DNA from: Xylogone sp. PMI_703
Taxonomy: Eukaryota; Ascomycota; Leotiomycetes
Direction: 5' to 3'
Length of the DNA: 64,000 nucleotides
Assembly: GCA_021399445.1 (NCBI GenBank)
Contig: JAJTUQ010000007.1
Coordinates: 1,240,001 to 1,304,000, forward strand
The notes under the pieces were generated by a model that was not told the origin of the DNA, did no database searches, and worked only from the letters and a program-made list of their open reading frames with translations. This document shows, in pieces, positions 1 through 10,613 of this stretch (position 1 is its first letter; each line of letters opens with the position of its first letter). A program made the translations under genes and the position numbers.

Positions 1-1127
1 GCGGGGCACGTGACGGGCGGCCGGTTCTGGGTTTGCGAGCAGATCAGAGGAGGTCAAACAGGTTGAGCGCAGGCAGCGCCAGGGCGGCGAGAGGGGGACT
101 GGGTGACTATCAAGGAGGTAGCGAAGAGGGCTGTTGCAGGCCAGGCGGCCACGGGAGGGCTTGGAGAGTCATTGGGAGCCATTGGCAGCCATGGGGAGCA
201 TATTGGCCGCCTCGCTGTCCAGCATGCAATTTGCGGATTCCATTCGTCCAGTTGTCCTGCAGATATGCGTCACTCGTCGGGTTGCCTGTTCAATAGCAGT
301 GTTTGGAGGGAATGGAGGCAGTGCGCAGCAGCCAGGCGAAGGAGGCCGTAACACGCTCACGACGCTGCAATTGGGGACGGTCAAGGGGCAAACCAAACCA
401 GCGAGCCACAGGACGGGCACAACTGGCTTGTGTTTCAAGTTATGTCGCGGCAGGATGTGCACTCAGCATAACTCCCATTGGGCTGTCATCTTTCCTCGGA
501 TTCATCATTGATCAGCCAGCTGCTGCTGCTGGACCCGTCATCCGAATAAAAAGAAGGGCGCTGCTTGGGACGAGTCACCCAGTCGCCAGTCTCCAGTCCT
601 TCGCCGTCTCCACCGCAGCAGCACCACGTACTGCCTCTCCAAACCCCCAAACGACCCAGAAGCACGATGGCGAACCAATGTACGAAGTACACAAGAAAGG
701 CCGTAAGCCACATCACCACCTCTCCTGCAGCGTCCGAGGAGGGGTCCCGTGACTGCAGTCGATGCCAGTCGATGCAAGAACCATCTAACGTGGACGCAAT
801 CGGACCAGGGACCAATTCTGTACAGCTTTGGGTTGCTTCTACGTTCGTGAGGCCGTCCAACAAGAACTGTTCCTCCTAGGCTTCTGGAGGCAAAACAATC
901 TGCCACACTTGGGGTGCGGGCCGTTTCCCTTCCGCGCTCGCCAACCAACCCACCAATGACCACAACCTTGCTGTACATCCCGACGCAGGCATGTGCCTTT
1001 GCTGCCTGGATGCCTGACTGCACTACCTGTCCACATCCTCAACCGCCGTTGTCCAACACCTCATCGTGAGGGGAAAAAGACATTCTAGCTCGTCCTTGAG
1101 AAGACCCCAATTTCTAATCAAGCCGCA
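1..1127. other. Upstream region without a recognisable gene
   Basis: GC-rich sequence upstream of the SEC11 gene. Several overlapping open frames of 60-160 codons occur on both strands, but none carries a motif I recognise and they mostly lack ATG starts. The last few hundred bases are presumably the SEC11 promoter and 5' leader. A gene entering from the left edge cannot be excluded. Confidence 0.4.
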
Positions 1128-1913
1128 ATGTTTGCCGCCCTGCAAAATCCCCGGCAGGCGGCCGCGCAGCTGCTCAACTTTGCGCTGATCCTGAGCACCG
1201 CATTCATGATGTGGAAGGGCCTCAGTGTGCTGAGTGACTCCCCAAGTCCGGTATTACAAGAAATCCCATGATAGTTTATATTCTATTTATTAATTCGTCC
1301 AAAAGATAGTAGTGGTTTTATCCGGATCGATGGAACCAGCCTTCGTCCGTCAATCCTCATCTCTTGATATACTTATGATTAAGTCCTGAATTGACAACGT
1401 CTAACAAATAATATAGCAACGAGGCGACTTGCTCTTCCTATGGAATAGGAATATCCTCGAGGAAACACAAGTGGGAGAGATAGGTACACCGCAATTGCTG
1501 GAGCCATAAGTGTTAGGAACAGAGTCTCTAACGGGCGTGGTAGTTGTTTACTCGGTTGCGGGAAAAGATATTCCCATTGTTCACAGAGTCATCAGGAAAT
1601 TCGGGAATGGGTAAGTCTTATTGTCCTTTTGTCTCTGAGATTCTTTGGAAATCTACGAGGCCAACTTGTGACTAATACTTGCGTGTGTAGACCAGACGCT
1701 AAGATTCTCACGAAAGGCGACAATAACCTCTCCAGTGACGAAGAACTCTACGCCAAAGGACAGGACTTCCTGGTGAGGTCGGACATCATTGGATCTGTGG
1801 TTGGGTACATCCCATTTGTCGGATACGTGACTATCCTCTTATCAGAGCATCCGTGGTTGAAGACAGTGATGCTTGGCATCATGGGCCTAGTAGTGGTTCT
1901 ACAGAGGGAGTAA
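1128..1913 (+). CDS. sec11: Signal peptidase complex catalytic subunit SEC11
   Basis: ER-membrane serine protease that removes signal peptides from secretory precursors as part of the signal peptidase complex. I read five exons: 1128-1250, 1306-1344, 1417-1483, 1544-1610 and 1691-1913, giving 172 residues, the usual fungal length. An N-terminal membrane anchor lies at about residues 12-32. The catalytic serine is in the SGSMEP box (S49). The eukaryotic histidine that replaces the bacterial lysine is in IVHRV (H90), and the acidic residue is in TKGDNN (D109). The C-terminus [10 protein letters not shown]...GLVVVLQRE is typical of SEC11. All four introns have GT and AG ends and keep phase, and each junction restores a conserved stretch. 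The ATG sits just before the hydrophobic segment, and no upstream in-frame ATG is needed. Identification is secure; exon ends are manual. Confidence 0.95.
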
Positions 1914-2645
1914 GGGGTAGAGAGGATGGATGCGTTGTACAATGATGGCGTTTCCGTGTACAAATACCCTACATGCATTAGACCTTGGCGGTCAAAAAAA
2001 GGGGGGGGGGGGTTGCTAATAATAAAAGGCTTAATATGTCGGTAGATGGTGTGTGTCATTCAAGTCCTGACCGTCTTTTTGGAGGGGGGAGATACCATAC
2101 GGTACTTCGCATAGGGGGAGCGGGATCTCATCGGTGAGGGGTACTTTTGGTGATGCAGGTACCTGTCAAACCCGAGGAGTATTCCACATGCCCCAAGACT
2201 TCCCACCTTCCTATGTCGGCCAGCTGATACAATCGTTTTCCCTATCGTAATGCATCCGATTTCCATTAGAAACTTCCGAAACTTCCCCCTCCAGACGTGG
2301 AAACTCGTGTTTACAAGTTGCCCAATCGGTCAGCAGCCTCAAGGTTGTAGCCTCGCCTATCTTAGCGCAGCTGCGGGGCAAACAAGAGCTTCCCTTGCAG
2401 TCCTGGTTTGTTCGACGTGTGACGTTGCTGAGAAGCAGTGAGAAGCGCAGCGAAGTCTTTGGTACATGAGATTCCATGTGAAAGGTTCTATGAACACCGG
2501 TCTAGAGGAGAGAAGAGACCGGAATACTTGCTAGGTTGTTTGGAGACAACGCATCGCTCACTATTCTTCGTACAGTATCTTTCCTCTCGCTATTACGCTA
2601 CGCTATTACAGGTCCACCCCGCCTTTTTGACATACCTCCCACGAT
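1914..2645. other. Intergenic region between SEC11 and the E2 gene
   Basis: Contains the 3' end of SEC11 and the promoter of the E2 gene. A run of seven A followed by eleven G lies at about 1996-2013, and a short GTAC-type motif (ATACGGTAC) near 2098. Small open frames here show no recognisable protein. Confidence 0.5.
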
Positions 2646-3230
2646 ATGGCGTCAGGAAACAAGAGAATCCAGAAGGTGAAGTGTGCCGGTGACTGAGTCA
2701 TGACGGGAGATAGAGGCGCTGACGAGAGAGCAGGAGTTTGGTGAAGTCTCTACCAACCCTCCAGCAGGCATCAGCGTCAGTCTTATTGACGATGATATTT
2801 ACAACTGGAACATCTTGTTAGATGGCCCTGAGGGCTCGCCATACGCTGTAAGGACATTCATCTCGCTCTCTCACAATCCCATCGCATGCGAAGTTTGCGC
2901 TGATCATGTTACTAGGGCGGGAAATTCAAACTCCACCTCAACCTTCCAACTGAGTACCCGTTCAAGCCCCCAACAGTGACCTTCAAGACCCGAATCTGGC
3001 ACCCCAACGTCACATTCGATGAGAAAGGCAGCATCTGCATTGGCATACTCAAGACCGATGCCTGGAAACCCAGTTCCAAGATTATGAGTGTCTTGACCGC
3101 GGTCCAGCAGCTGCTTGTCGAACCTGTTCCAGATGACGCAGTAGAGGCGGCTGCGGGCGAGAAATTCAAGAACAATCGCAAGGAATTCGATAAGGAGGCG
3201 AAGGAGTACACGAAGAAGTATGCAAAGTAA
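2646..3230 (+). CDS. Ubiquitin-conjugating enzyme E2
   Basis: Class I E2 that accepts ubiquitin from E1 on its catalytic cysteine and passes it on with an E3 ligase. Three exons, 2646-2675, 2734-2847 and 2916-3230, give 152 residues, almost only the UBC fold. The HPN motif is at residues 77-79 in TRIWHPNV, and the active-site cysteine is C89 in GSICIGIL. GPEGSPYAGGKF and YPFKPPTVTF are classic E2 strands. The first intron was chosen so that MASGNKRIQK joins EFGEVSTNPPAG directly; shorter introns would insert residues alien to the family. It most resembles the Ubc14/UbcD-like fungal E2s with KPSSKI after the cysteine. I cannot be certain of the subclass, so I give no symbol. Confidence 0.93.
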
Positions 3231-4476
3231 TGGGATGCGACCCTAGGGAGGTGCAGTGGTAGGAGGGGGAGAGGAGGTCCAAGCCACAGGTGGCTGTTGG
3301 ATTTCTGTTCCAGATACCGGTACGATTCAGGACAGGACGCGGGTGATGGGCGACAGGGTTGTTGATGAGACAGCGATCTCACAGTGCACTATCCGTACGG
3401 TACGGTACGAGGAGGAACGTATTCTTTGGCGTTTTGAGGAATTGGGTGTATATTGTAGAGCTTCCAGAGCCGGGCTGCTCATTTTGGTGCAGCATGGAAA
3501 TATAGCCATGAGTTCACAGACACGAACATCGCCATTTCACCTTGTTTTGATGTGGTACTCTACGGTTCTTGCGATGGTTGATGGTTGTGGCTCGTCCCCT
3601 TCACTCTTCCCTTCCCCCTTTCCATGCCAAATGTGACGGTCGTTTTACGCTTATCTCGCATCTGGCTGGCGGAAATCACTTCCGCCCTGGGATCCGCATG
3701 ACGAAAAGCACATCCGGGAGTCAGACGAGCTGGTTTAAAATTATGCAAACAGTCTTCAAAGTTTGATCTCAGAACATGCAGAACAGGGAAGAAGCTATCA
3801 CAGCTTCCCCAGATTGCAAAGCAAATCTTGGGTCTCGGCCGTTATCGTGCTGCCATGCAAGGTACGCGTGAGGTAAGTAAAGCACAGTTTGCTCCGTCTT
3901 GCAAGCAAGGCACGGCAAAACTCCACTGGTAATAATAGTAAAATTGGGCAGCAGCTTACTTTCCTCCGTAACTCCCCCCTGCTGCCACTCGATCCGGGTA
4001 TCCCTCAAAGTGCCAGTGGGCACGTCCCATAAGCCGGGGATCGCGAAATGATCAAAATGATCATGACGTTCCCGAGACTACTGAGATTGATTGCTCTCCG
4101 TCCCGGTGCCGCTGAGACACTTTGACTAACAAGCTAAGGTTCACGCTGCGCCTTGGCGAGACTGTTCCACACCTTCGCGTTCGACGAAGAATGAGAACGA
4201 TCTAGCAACTCAACTCTGCTTCCTTTGACGGGTGCTATAACTCCGTGGCCTTTGAATTTCAAATGGGAGGAATTACGATTCCTTAGGACTTCTAACCGTG
4301 TAGCTCTCATTAGGCACGTCACCCCATATTTACCGATCTCGTGCTGCCATTTCTCCTCGGTCCACATGGTGCAACGAACTGGCTGAGGCGTCGACGCTGG
4401 GCCCCAGATTGAGGGCAGCGGGCTAGGTACCTGGCAGACGGAAGTCTTCAGCTTCACGATTGCCAGAACGGTGACC
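3231..4476. other. Intergenic region upstream of the TBC gene
   Basis: No supportable gene. A run of overlapping GTACGG units (GTACGGTACGGTACG) occurs at about 3396-3410, matching the GTAC palindrome theme seen elsewhere. The last several hundred bases are probably promoter and leader for the Rab-GAP gene. Confidence 0.5.
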
Positions 4477-7254
4477 ATGAGCATGGCAAATGGGCCTGGC
4501 GGCATGGTGACTCAGGGGGAGGGCTCGCTGCCAGAACGACACCGAATCTTGAATTTCCATCACCCTCGCCCAAGAACAAATAGAGCAAATACAGCAGTAA
4601 CGGCCGAATCTCCCGCATTCACATCACATCCACTACCTTCTCCTTTGACTTCACATCCAACTTTTCCTTTGCAGTCACCAATACCAAGTCGACAAGACTC
4701 ATTACCGAAAGCCAACACGCCTACTCGAGCACCTCAGAACCGACCACCACCGCGTCCACTTGACCTTTACCGACCCTCCACTGCTCCTTTACAGAACTTA
4801 CCTACACCAAACATACCGCAGTCACAAACCAGAACATCTGAGGCTTCTCGGCTCCGAGCTCTTGAAAATGCTCCTCGATCACAAACCGCCCAGGGAAGGC
4901 GAACACCGGAAGTGTTGAGCCGAAACGAAACTTTCCCTAGAACGAGGCGACTGAGTATCAGAGGCGGAAACGATCCGCCACGATATGGTACATACGGACC
5001 GCCTCTCGCGACTGCCACATCAGCAACCTTTCCTTTGATACACCCCGAACCAGAGAGTGAGGCGAGGAACCATAATTTTGAAACGACAAGAGATAGAGGG
5101 CTGTCGACATCGTCTGCCACTAAGCACGTTCTGCCCCAGCATGTTATGCCACAGCTGCGACCCTCTGCCTCCATACCTGACTACCAGACACCTGATTCGA
5201 TATATTCGAGGCAAAGGAACCTTCACAACCCCCATAGCCGACCTGCCAATGCCGGCCTTGGCTTGCCAGATGGCAGCTACGCACCCTATCGGCGGGAACC
5301 CTTGCCTTTGCCAGCTGGATTTGACAGCGAGGAAATGCGTGCTAGCTTTAGGTCTGCTCTTACTACAAATTCTAGCTATCTAGGCACAAGTGGGACAGAA
5401 AGAAGCAGCATTCTTACGAAAAGTAGCTCCGCTACTTCTCTCCAGGGAGGAGATGAGGGTATGAGTGTTGATGATGCTATTGGCATGTACGAAATGGGAT
5501 TTGAGGACTCGGGCGATGAAGATGATGAGGATGAAGATGAAATCGATATAACAAGGCCCTCCACTACTACGATGGGATGGTCAAGAACGTCAACGAGGTT
5601 CCAGGAATCCAGACAGGAATCCAGACCGACAACACCAAGCCCACCCCCGATATATCCTGCATCAAGCCCCCCCATGAGGCCCTCACCATCTATACCAATC
5701 GAAGAGGTAGAAGCAGAAGAAGTGGAAGAAGAGTTGACTGATGTTGAAGAGACCAAATTGGAAGACGAAAAAAGAGAAGAGGCAGGCTTAGAGGAGTCGG
5801 AGTCAAAAGACGAGTTGAAGGAGGAAGTCAAGGTGCGGGACTCCAAAAGCAGTTTGCTCGGATTACGTCCTCCTGGTCTTACTGCAGCCCCACGGGAATC
5901 GGCATCTTTCTTCTCAGGAGGAGGAAAAATGCATGATAGGGATGATGATGATGATGATGATATAGAAGCCGAGATGGATGAACCATTCTTCGACGAGAAG
6001 CTTCAAGTTCGACCAGCTACACATGGATCATCCTTGGACTACGATTCTACCCGAGACCGATATGGTTTCCGCAAAGCCACCCAGCATGTGACTATCGAAC
6101 AATATGAGGCATGGAATGGTCCATACACGGAATATCTTGCTCGAAGGAGAAAGAAATGGGTTCTTTTAATGAAAGAAAGTGGCTTGCATACCGACCATCC
6201 CAGCCGGTTTCCTCCAAAATCTGCAAAGGTCAAGAGGTTTGTACGTAAGGGGATCCCGCCGGATTGGAGAGGAGAAGCATGGTTTTATTATGCAGGCGGA
6301 CCTGCTATGATTGCAAAACATCCCGGAACATATCAGCAACTTGTGAACAAGGCTCAAAGTGGTGGACTGAGCCAGACTGATGATGAAGCTATTGAGCGAG
6401 ACCTTAACCGGACATTCCCTGACAATATCTTGTTCAAACCTGATCCTCTACCGCGTGTTAATGGATCGGATTCTGACCCACCGCCTCCACCCGAAACGCG
6501 CAAATTGAAATCCTTACGCAGGGTTCTTCGAGCATTTGCAGTCTACAATCCAAAAATTGGCTATTGTCAATCCCTCAACTTCCTTGCGGGGCTCCTTCTT
6601 ATCTTCATGTCTGAAGAGAAGGCATTTTGGATGTTGAACATCATCACTCGTGTCTACCTGCCTGGGACACATGATGTGAATCTGGAAGGTGCAAATGTGG
6701 ATCTGGGTGTGCTTATGACAAGCATCAAGGAATCAATGCCATCCATTTGGGCTAAAATAGGAGGTGAGCTTGATGGAACGGCTGATGACGGCGGGGGATC
6801 TATGATGCGTCTACCCCCGATCACACTATGTGTAACAGCCTGGTTCATGTCTTGCTTCATTGGGTCGCTACCTATCGAGACAACATTGCGTGTTTGGGAC
6901 TCCTTCTTCTACGAGGGCTCCAAGACCATCTTCCGCATTTCCATGGCTATCTTCAAGGTCGGCGAGCAAGAGATTCGAGCTGTTAATGATCCTATGGAGA
7001 TTTTTCAAGTCGTTCAGACTATACCACGGCGATTAATTGACGCCAGCGCGCTTATGGAAGCATGTTTCAAACGGCGAAATGGATTTGGACATGTGAGCCA
7101 GGATACAATCGAGAATCGACGGAAAGAGCGCAGAGCTGGGTATGCGGAAGAAAGAGCAATAGCCAAGGGAGAGCTGCTACCGACCCCAACACACACTGGA
7201 TGGAAGGCAGCAGCACGATTTCCTAAAAGGCGGGCAAAGACTCGGCTCGAGTGA
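4477..7254 (+). CDS. TBC-domain Rab GTPase-activating protein
   Basis: Intronless frame of 925 residues. The N-terminal 580 residues are low-complexity, rich in Ser, Pro and Thr, with two acidic stretches (about 340-360 and 410-460) and a GAT-repeat polyaspartate at about 5941-5960. The TBC domain spans about residues 584-830. It begins with KRFVRKGIPPDWRGEAW. Both dual-finger catalytic motifs are intact: IxxDxxR as I639-D642-R645, and YxQ as Y696-C697-Q698. An active GAP for a Rab-type GTPase in vesicle traffic is therefore expected. The domain resembles the yeast Msb3/Gyp3 group, which is inference. The open frame extends to a GTG at 4471; the first ATG is 4477 and a second (also in frame) is at 4483. 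Confidence 0.93.
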   Translation: MSMANGPGGMVTQGEGSLPERHRILNFHHPRPRTNRANTAVTAESPAFTSHPLPSPLTSHPTFPLQSPIPSRQDSLPKANTPTRAPQNRPPPRPLDLYRPSTAPLQNLPTPNIPQSQTRTSEASRLRALENAPRSQTAQGRRTPEVLSRNETFPRTRRLSIRGGNDPPRYGTYGPPLATATSATFPLIHPEPESEARNHNFETTRDRGLSTSSATKHVLPQHVMPQLRPSASIPDYQTPDSIYSRQRNLHNPHSRPANAGLGLPDGSYAPYRREPLPLPAGFDSEEMRASFRSALTTNSSYLGTSGTERSSILTKSSSATSLQGGDEGMSVDDAIGMYEMGFEDSGDEDDEDEDEIDITRPSTTTMGWSRTSTRFQESRQESRPTTPSPPPIYPASSPPMRPSPSIPIEEVEAEEVEEELTDVEETKLEDEKREEAGLEESESKDELKEEVKVRDSKSSLLGLRPPGLTAAPRESASFFSGGGKMHDRDDDDDDDIEAEMDEPFFDEKLQVRPATHGSSLDYDSTRDRYGFRKATQHVTIEQYEAWNGPYTEYLARRRKKWVLLMKESGLHTDHPSRFPPKSAKVKRFVRKGIPPDWRGEAWFYYAGGPAMIAKHPGTYQQLVNKAQSGGLSQTDDEAIERDLNRTFPDNILFKPDPLPRVNGSDSDPPPPPETRKLKSLRRVLRAFAVYNPKIGYCQSLNFLAGLLLIFMSEEKAFWMLNIITRVYLPGTHDVNLEGANVDLGVLMTSIKESMPSIWAKIGGELDGTADDGGGSMMRLPPITLCVTAWFMSCFIGSLPIETTLRVWDSFFYEGSKTIFRISMAIFKVGEQEIRAVNDPMEIFQVVQTIPRRLIDASALMEACFKRRNGFGHVSQDTIENRRKERRAGYAEERAIAKGELLPTPTHTGWKAAARFPKRRAKTRLE

Positions 7255-8255
7255 TAACTCGAGTACATACAAGTTTACAGACTTACACAAATCTGTTCAA
7301 TCGTTAGATCACATATAAAAAAGGCATAAGGGTTATGGGGATTTCAGGGACGATCTGGTTGCAAAAAGTGTTGGTAAGATCAGCGAGGTTCTTCAAAAAT
7401 ACATACATGGTGGTTTTAGAAAAAAGTATAGCACGCGCAAGATATTGGAATTCGATTCATGTTACGACGGTTACGATACGAGACAAAAGGGCATGGCCAA
7501 AGAGATGGCATACCATGGCTAGACATACTATAGACAAAAGGGCTTCGAGGAAGAGCAGTTGTCCCAAAGTCGGTCTCTTTACTGCGAAGTTTGGTGTTTC
7601 TCTTGTACATTATTTATGATCCTTTGGCGCATGGAGTGCAACTGCAGCGGTGTACCGGTAGTAGCGAACGTAGTGCTGATGGTGTATTTTTATGAAAATC
7701 GAGAAGATATTATCCTGCATTATTTATTCAACAAGAGCAGATATTCTACGGTATCTCTTTTTACGTTAGAGAAAAAATCCCAAATAATAATAGTCACCAA
7801 TTGGGAGTCAGCCCTAAGCACGGGGTACGTACCGCGCTGAGTAGATGCTGACCTCGGCCATTTATGCGCCACTAAACCCCAGCCCCTTTACGCTTACCGC
7901 AAGCCACAGCCCCAGATCCGGACCAGCGCCCAGGCCGCGAAGAACCGAAAGACCACAAACCAGGAATTTCTTCTGCTCACCTTTCGAGACTTTCCACCTT
8001 ACCAAACACACCGTCCCTCTACCGCCAGCAAATGCATATCGAAAGTAATTGCGACTCCAGAAAAAGCAGCTCCTCTCGACCATCCATGCGAGTGCCGATT
8101 CATCAGAAACTACACCGAGCGTATCGATCCCAAAGCCGCCGCGACGCTGAGCGCCGTCGTGGAGCGCCCTGAGGAGGTGGATTAACGTCAAGAAAAGACG
8201 GAGAAGAGCATCACAAGAGTGACGGCCGGCGACAGCGACGGCGTCAGCATTTCAC
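7255..8255. other. Intergenic region and long leader of the AGC kinase gene
   Basis: No protein gene supported. An upstream open frame (7845-8048, ATG at 7845, 67 codons) and several stop-rich stretches precede the kinase ATG. If transcription starts this far upstream, the frame could act as a uORF. The region just before the kinase start is GC-rich and purine/pyrimidine mixed, like a fungal 5' leader. Confidence 0.4.
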
Positions 8256-9860
8256 ATGCGTACCTCAACGGTTACCACCATTCCTGCAGCGGCAGCAACA
8301 ACCTCCATGACAACTGTCGTGCGGGGCTTCCACACTCCCGTCGTATCGGGTGACGAGGACTCCGATTATGGACCCCGAAGCGGACTTCATACACCTCTCG
8401 ACTCGGGTTCCCACGCCAGGTCCAAGAAAACAAACCGAATCAATGATGTCGTCAGCGCCAATAGCTCGCCCATGCTGCGATCCACCTCGACGCAGGGTCC
8501 CGGCGGGATCAGCTTGCTGAAGATGAAGCTAGACACGTTGAGTCTGGATACCACCCAAACTGCAGATTCACGTTCGCACTCTATGCAGCGCAGGAGCCGG
8601 AGTCAGTTGCGGAATCAACACCAGAGCCAGAGGGATAGCAGCACGGCCACGTCGGTAGATGGTTTTAGTGACGATGAGAGTAGCAGCGTTACTACGTGCT
8701 ACGAGGTTCCGCTCGAGCACGACTTTGTGAGCGTGGAGTGTTCTGACAAGCTGGGAAATGAAATTGTTGAGGGAGTAGAGCCAGCTCAAGGATCCGAGCC
8801 GATCCGGAAGAAGATGACTGCGCAAGACTTTGAGCCCTTGAGATGTCTCGGGAAGGGCACCTTTGGCACCGTGATCTTGGTCAAGCAGCATTCTACAGGA
8901 AAGCTCTATGCGCAGAAACAGTTCCGTAAGGCGTCTATTACGGTGCACAAAAGACTGGTTGAGCAAACTAAGACCGAGCGTGCCATTCTCGAGAGTGTAA
9001 ACAGACATCCCTTTGTTGTGAAGCTCTTTTACGCATTCCAGGACCAGGAGAAGCTGTACTTGATCTTGGAGTATGCACAAGGCGGCGAACTCTTCACGCA
9101 TCTTGCCCAGGAGCGCATGTTTACCGAAGAGGTAGCATCCTTCTACATGGCGGAGATGGTGCTTGCACTCGAACATCTACATACCAATCTGGGTGTAGTC
9201 TACCGTGACCTGAAGCCTGAAAACTGTCTTCTCGATGCCGAGGGCCATCTTCTCCTTACAGATTTCGGCCTAAGCAAAGTCGCAGTTGATGAGAATGACA
9301 AGTGCAACTCTCTTCTTGGTACGGTTGAGTATATGGCTCCTGAGGTCATCTTGGGTCAAAAGTATGGCATGGCAGTTGATTGGTGGTCCCTTGGAGCACT
9401 AGGATTCGACTTGCTAACTGGGAGCCCTCCCTTCCAAGGCCAGAACCACTCCAAGATTCAGGAGCGCATCGTGAAGCAAAAACTCGTCATGCCGTATTTC
9501 CTTGGACCTGATGCAAAGGATCTTCTCACACGTTTTCTTCGCAAGGAGCCTAATAAGCGCCTAGGAGCCAATATGCCAAAGGATATGCAGACAATCAAGA
9601 AGCATCGTTTCTTCCGCCGCATTGATTGGAAGAAGTTAGTCAAGAGGGAGGTTGAGCCACCGATCCAACCATTCATTACAGATCCCGAGCTTGCGGAGAA
9701 TTTTTCCAGTGAATTCACTGAGCTGAGCTTGAGCCCCGTTGTTACGACCAAGGAGAATCCCTGGAATGAAGCCGGAAATGGTAGCGCGATCGACAATCCA
9801 TTTGGAGGATTCAGCTATGTTGCCAGTTCAAGTTTGTTGGAGAGCAATGGGTTCCTGTGA
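8256..9860 (+). CDS. psk1: AGC-family protein kinase, S6K/Psk1 type
   Basis: Single-exon gene for 534 residues. The serine-rich N-terminus has no recognised domain. The kinase domain starts near F192 with the glycine loop GKGTFGTV. The ATP lysine is K221 (in YAQKQF), the catalytic loop is YRDLKPEN (D318), and the magnesium motif is DFG (336-338). The activation loop CNSLLGTVEYMAPE has its phosphosite candidate at S352. An AGC C-terminal tail follows, with a turn-motif LSP (S493) and a hydrophobic motif FGGFSY (S520). A tail with both motifs and no PH, C2 or other N-terminal domain is the layout of fungal S6K homologues such as fission yeast Psk1, which act downstream of TORC1 and PDK1. The subfamily is inferred from motif layout; the AGC class is certain. 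Confidence 0.93.
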   Translation: MRTSTVTTIPAAAATTSMTTVVRGFHTPVVSGDEDSDYGPRSGLHTPLDSGSHARSKKTNRINDVVSANSSPMLRSTSTQGPGGISLLKMKLDTLSLDTTQTADSRSHSMQRRSRSQLRNQHQSQRDSSTATSVDGFSDDESSSVTTCYEVPLEHDFVSVECSDKLGNEIVEGVEPAQGSEPIRKKMTAQDFEPLRCLGKGTFGTVILVKQHSTGKLYAQKQFRKASITVHKRLVEQTKTERAILESVNRHPFVVKLFYAFQDQEKLYLILEYAQGGELFTHLAQERMFTEEVASFYMAEMVLALEHLHTNLGVVYRDLKPENCLLDAEGHLLLTDFGLSKVAVDENDKCNSLLGTVEYMAPEVILGQKYGMAVDWWSLGALGFDLLTGSPPFQGQNHSKIQERIVKQKLVMPYFLGPDAKDLLTRFLRKEPNKRLGANMPKDMQTIKKHRFFRRIDWKKLVKREVEPPIQPFITDPELAENFSSEFTELSLSPVVTTKENPWNEAGNGSAIDNPFGGFSYVASSSLLESNGFL

Positions 9861-10613
9861 ATGGAGAAGGACGGATTTGCCGTATAAACTTCCACCTAGA
9901 AAGAGGAGAAATAGAGGGTTTGCATGGGCCTATGGAGTTTTAGCATCATGCTTTTCCTAGAGAACTTCAGAACAGCTAGATATTATACCGGCCAGAACAG
10001 ACTTCTTAGAGTGATACAGAAGGCATGGGATGACGGCGTTCTTCTAGATTATAACACGCTACATTGTTGGCATTGGGACTTGGTTGTGCTTTTTTCTTTC
10101 CTTTGCACTAGTTATATGGGACATGGACGGAGGAAATAATTGCTAAGCATTGATGCGGCGCAAAGGGTATTATCCCTACTAGCGCCTGGAAAGCTTCGCT
10201 TTCATGCATGGTTATTTTTGTTTCTTTTCACAGTTTATAGGGTCCTTATTAAGTTCACACTATGGTAGATCGAGGTCTAGAAATAGACAATCATGGTTTG
10301 CAGAATAAACGTCTCGTTTTATAAACTTTGGTAACTTGGTTTCAAATGCTTCTTTGACATGGTGATCCGGTGAAGGCTCATTTAGGGAGGACAATTAAGT
10401 CTTTCCCCCTCTTGCTCTATTCCCGTAAATAATGCTACATTGGCATATATTGTACATACAATGACAAATGGGCTTTCCCTCTTATCTAATTTCATATATC
10501 TTACACATGTAACATAGTAAATAGCCTCCCACAACTTGTATGGATCCTCATTATACATAGACGATGTCGAGTCCTCTGCAGCAATATATTCCAGGCGCAG
10601 ATGTGAGAAAAGC
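9861..10613. other. Convergent intergenic region between psk1 and bcs1
   Basis: Holds the 3' ends of two convergent genes. Moderately AT-rich, with no open frame carrying a recognisable motif. Confidence 0.5.

Noticed and set aside
1..1127. CRISPR array or prokaryotic operon signals anywhere in the window
   Set aside because: Spliceosomal introns, Pol III genes and fungal families show this is eukaryotic nuclear DNA; no direct repeat-spacer array is present.
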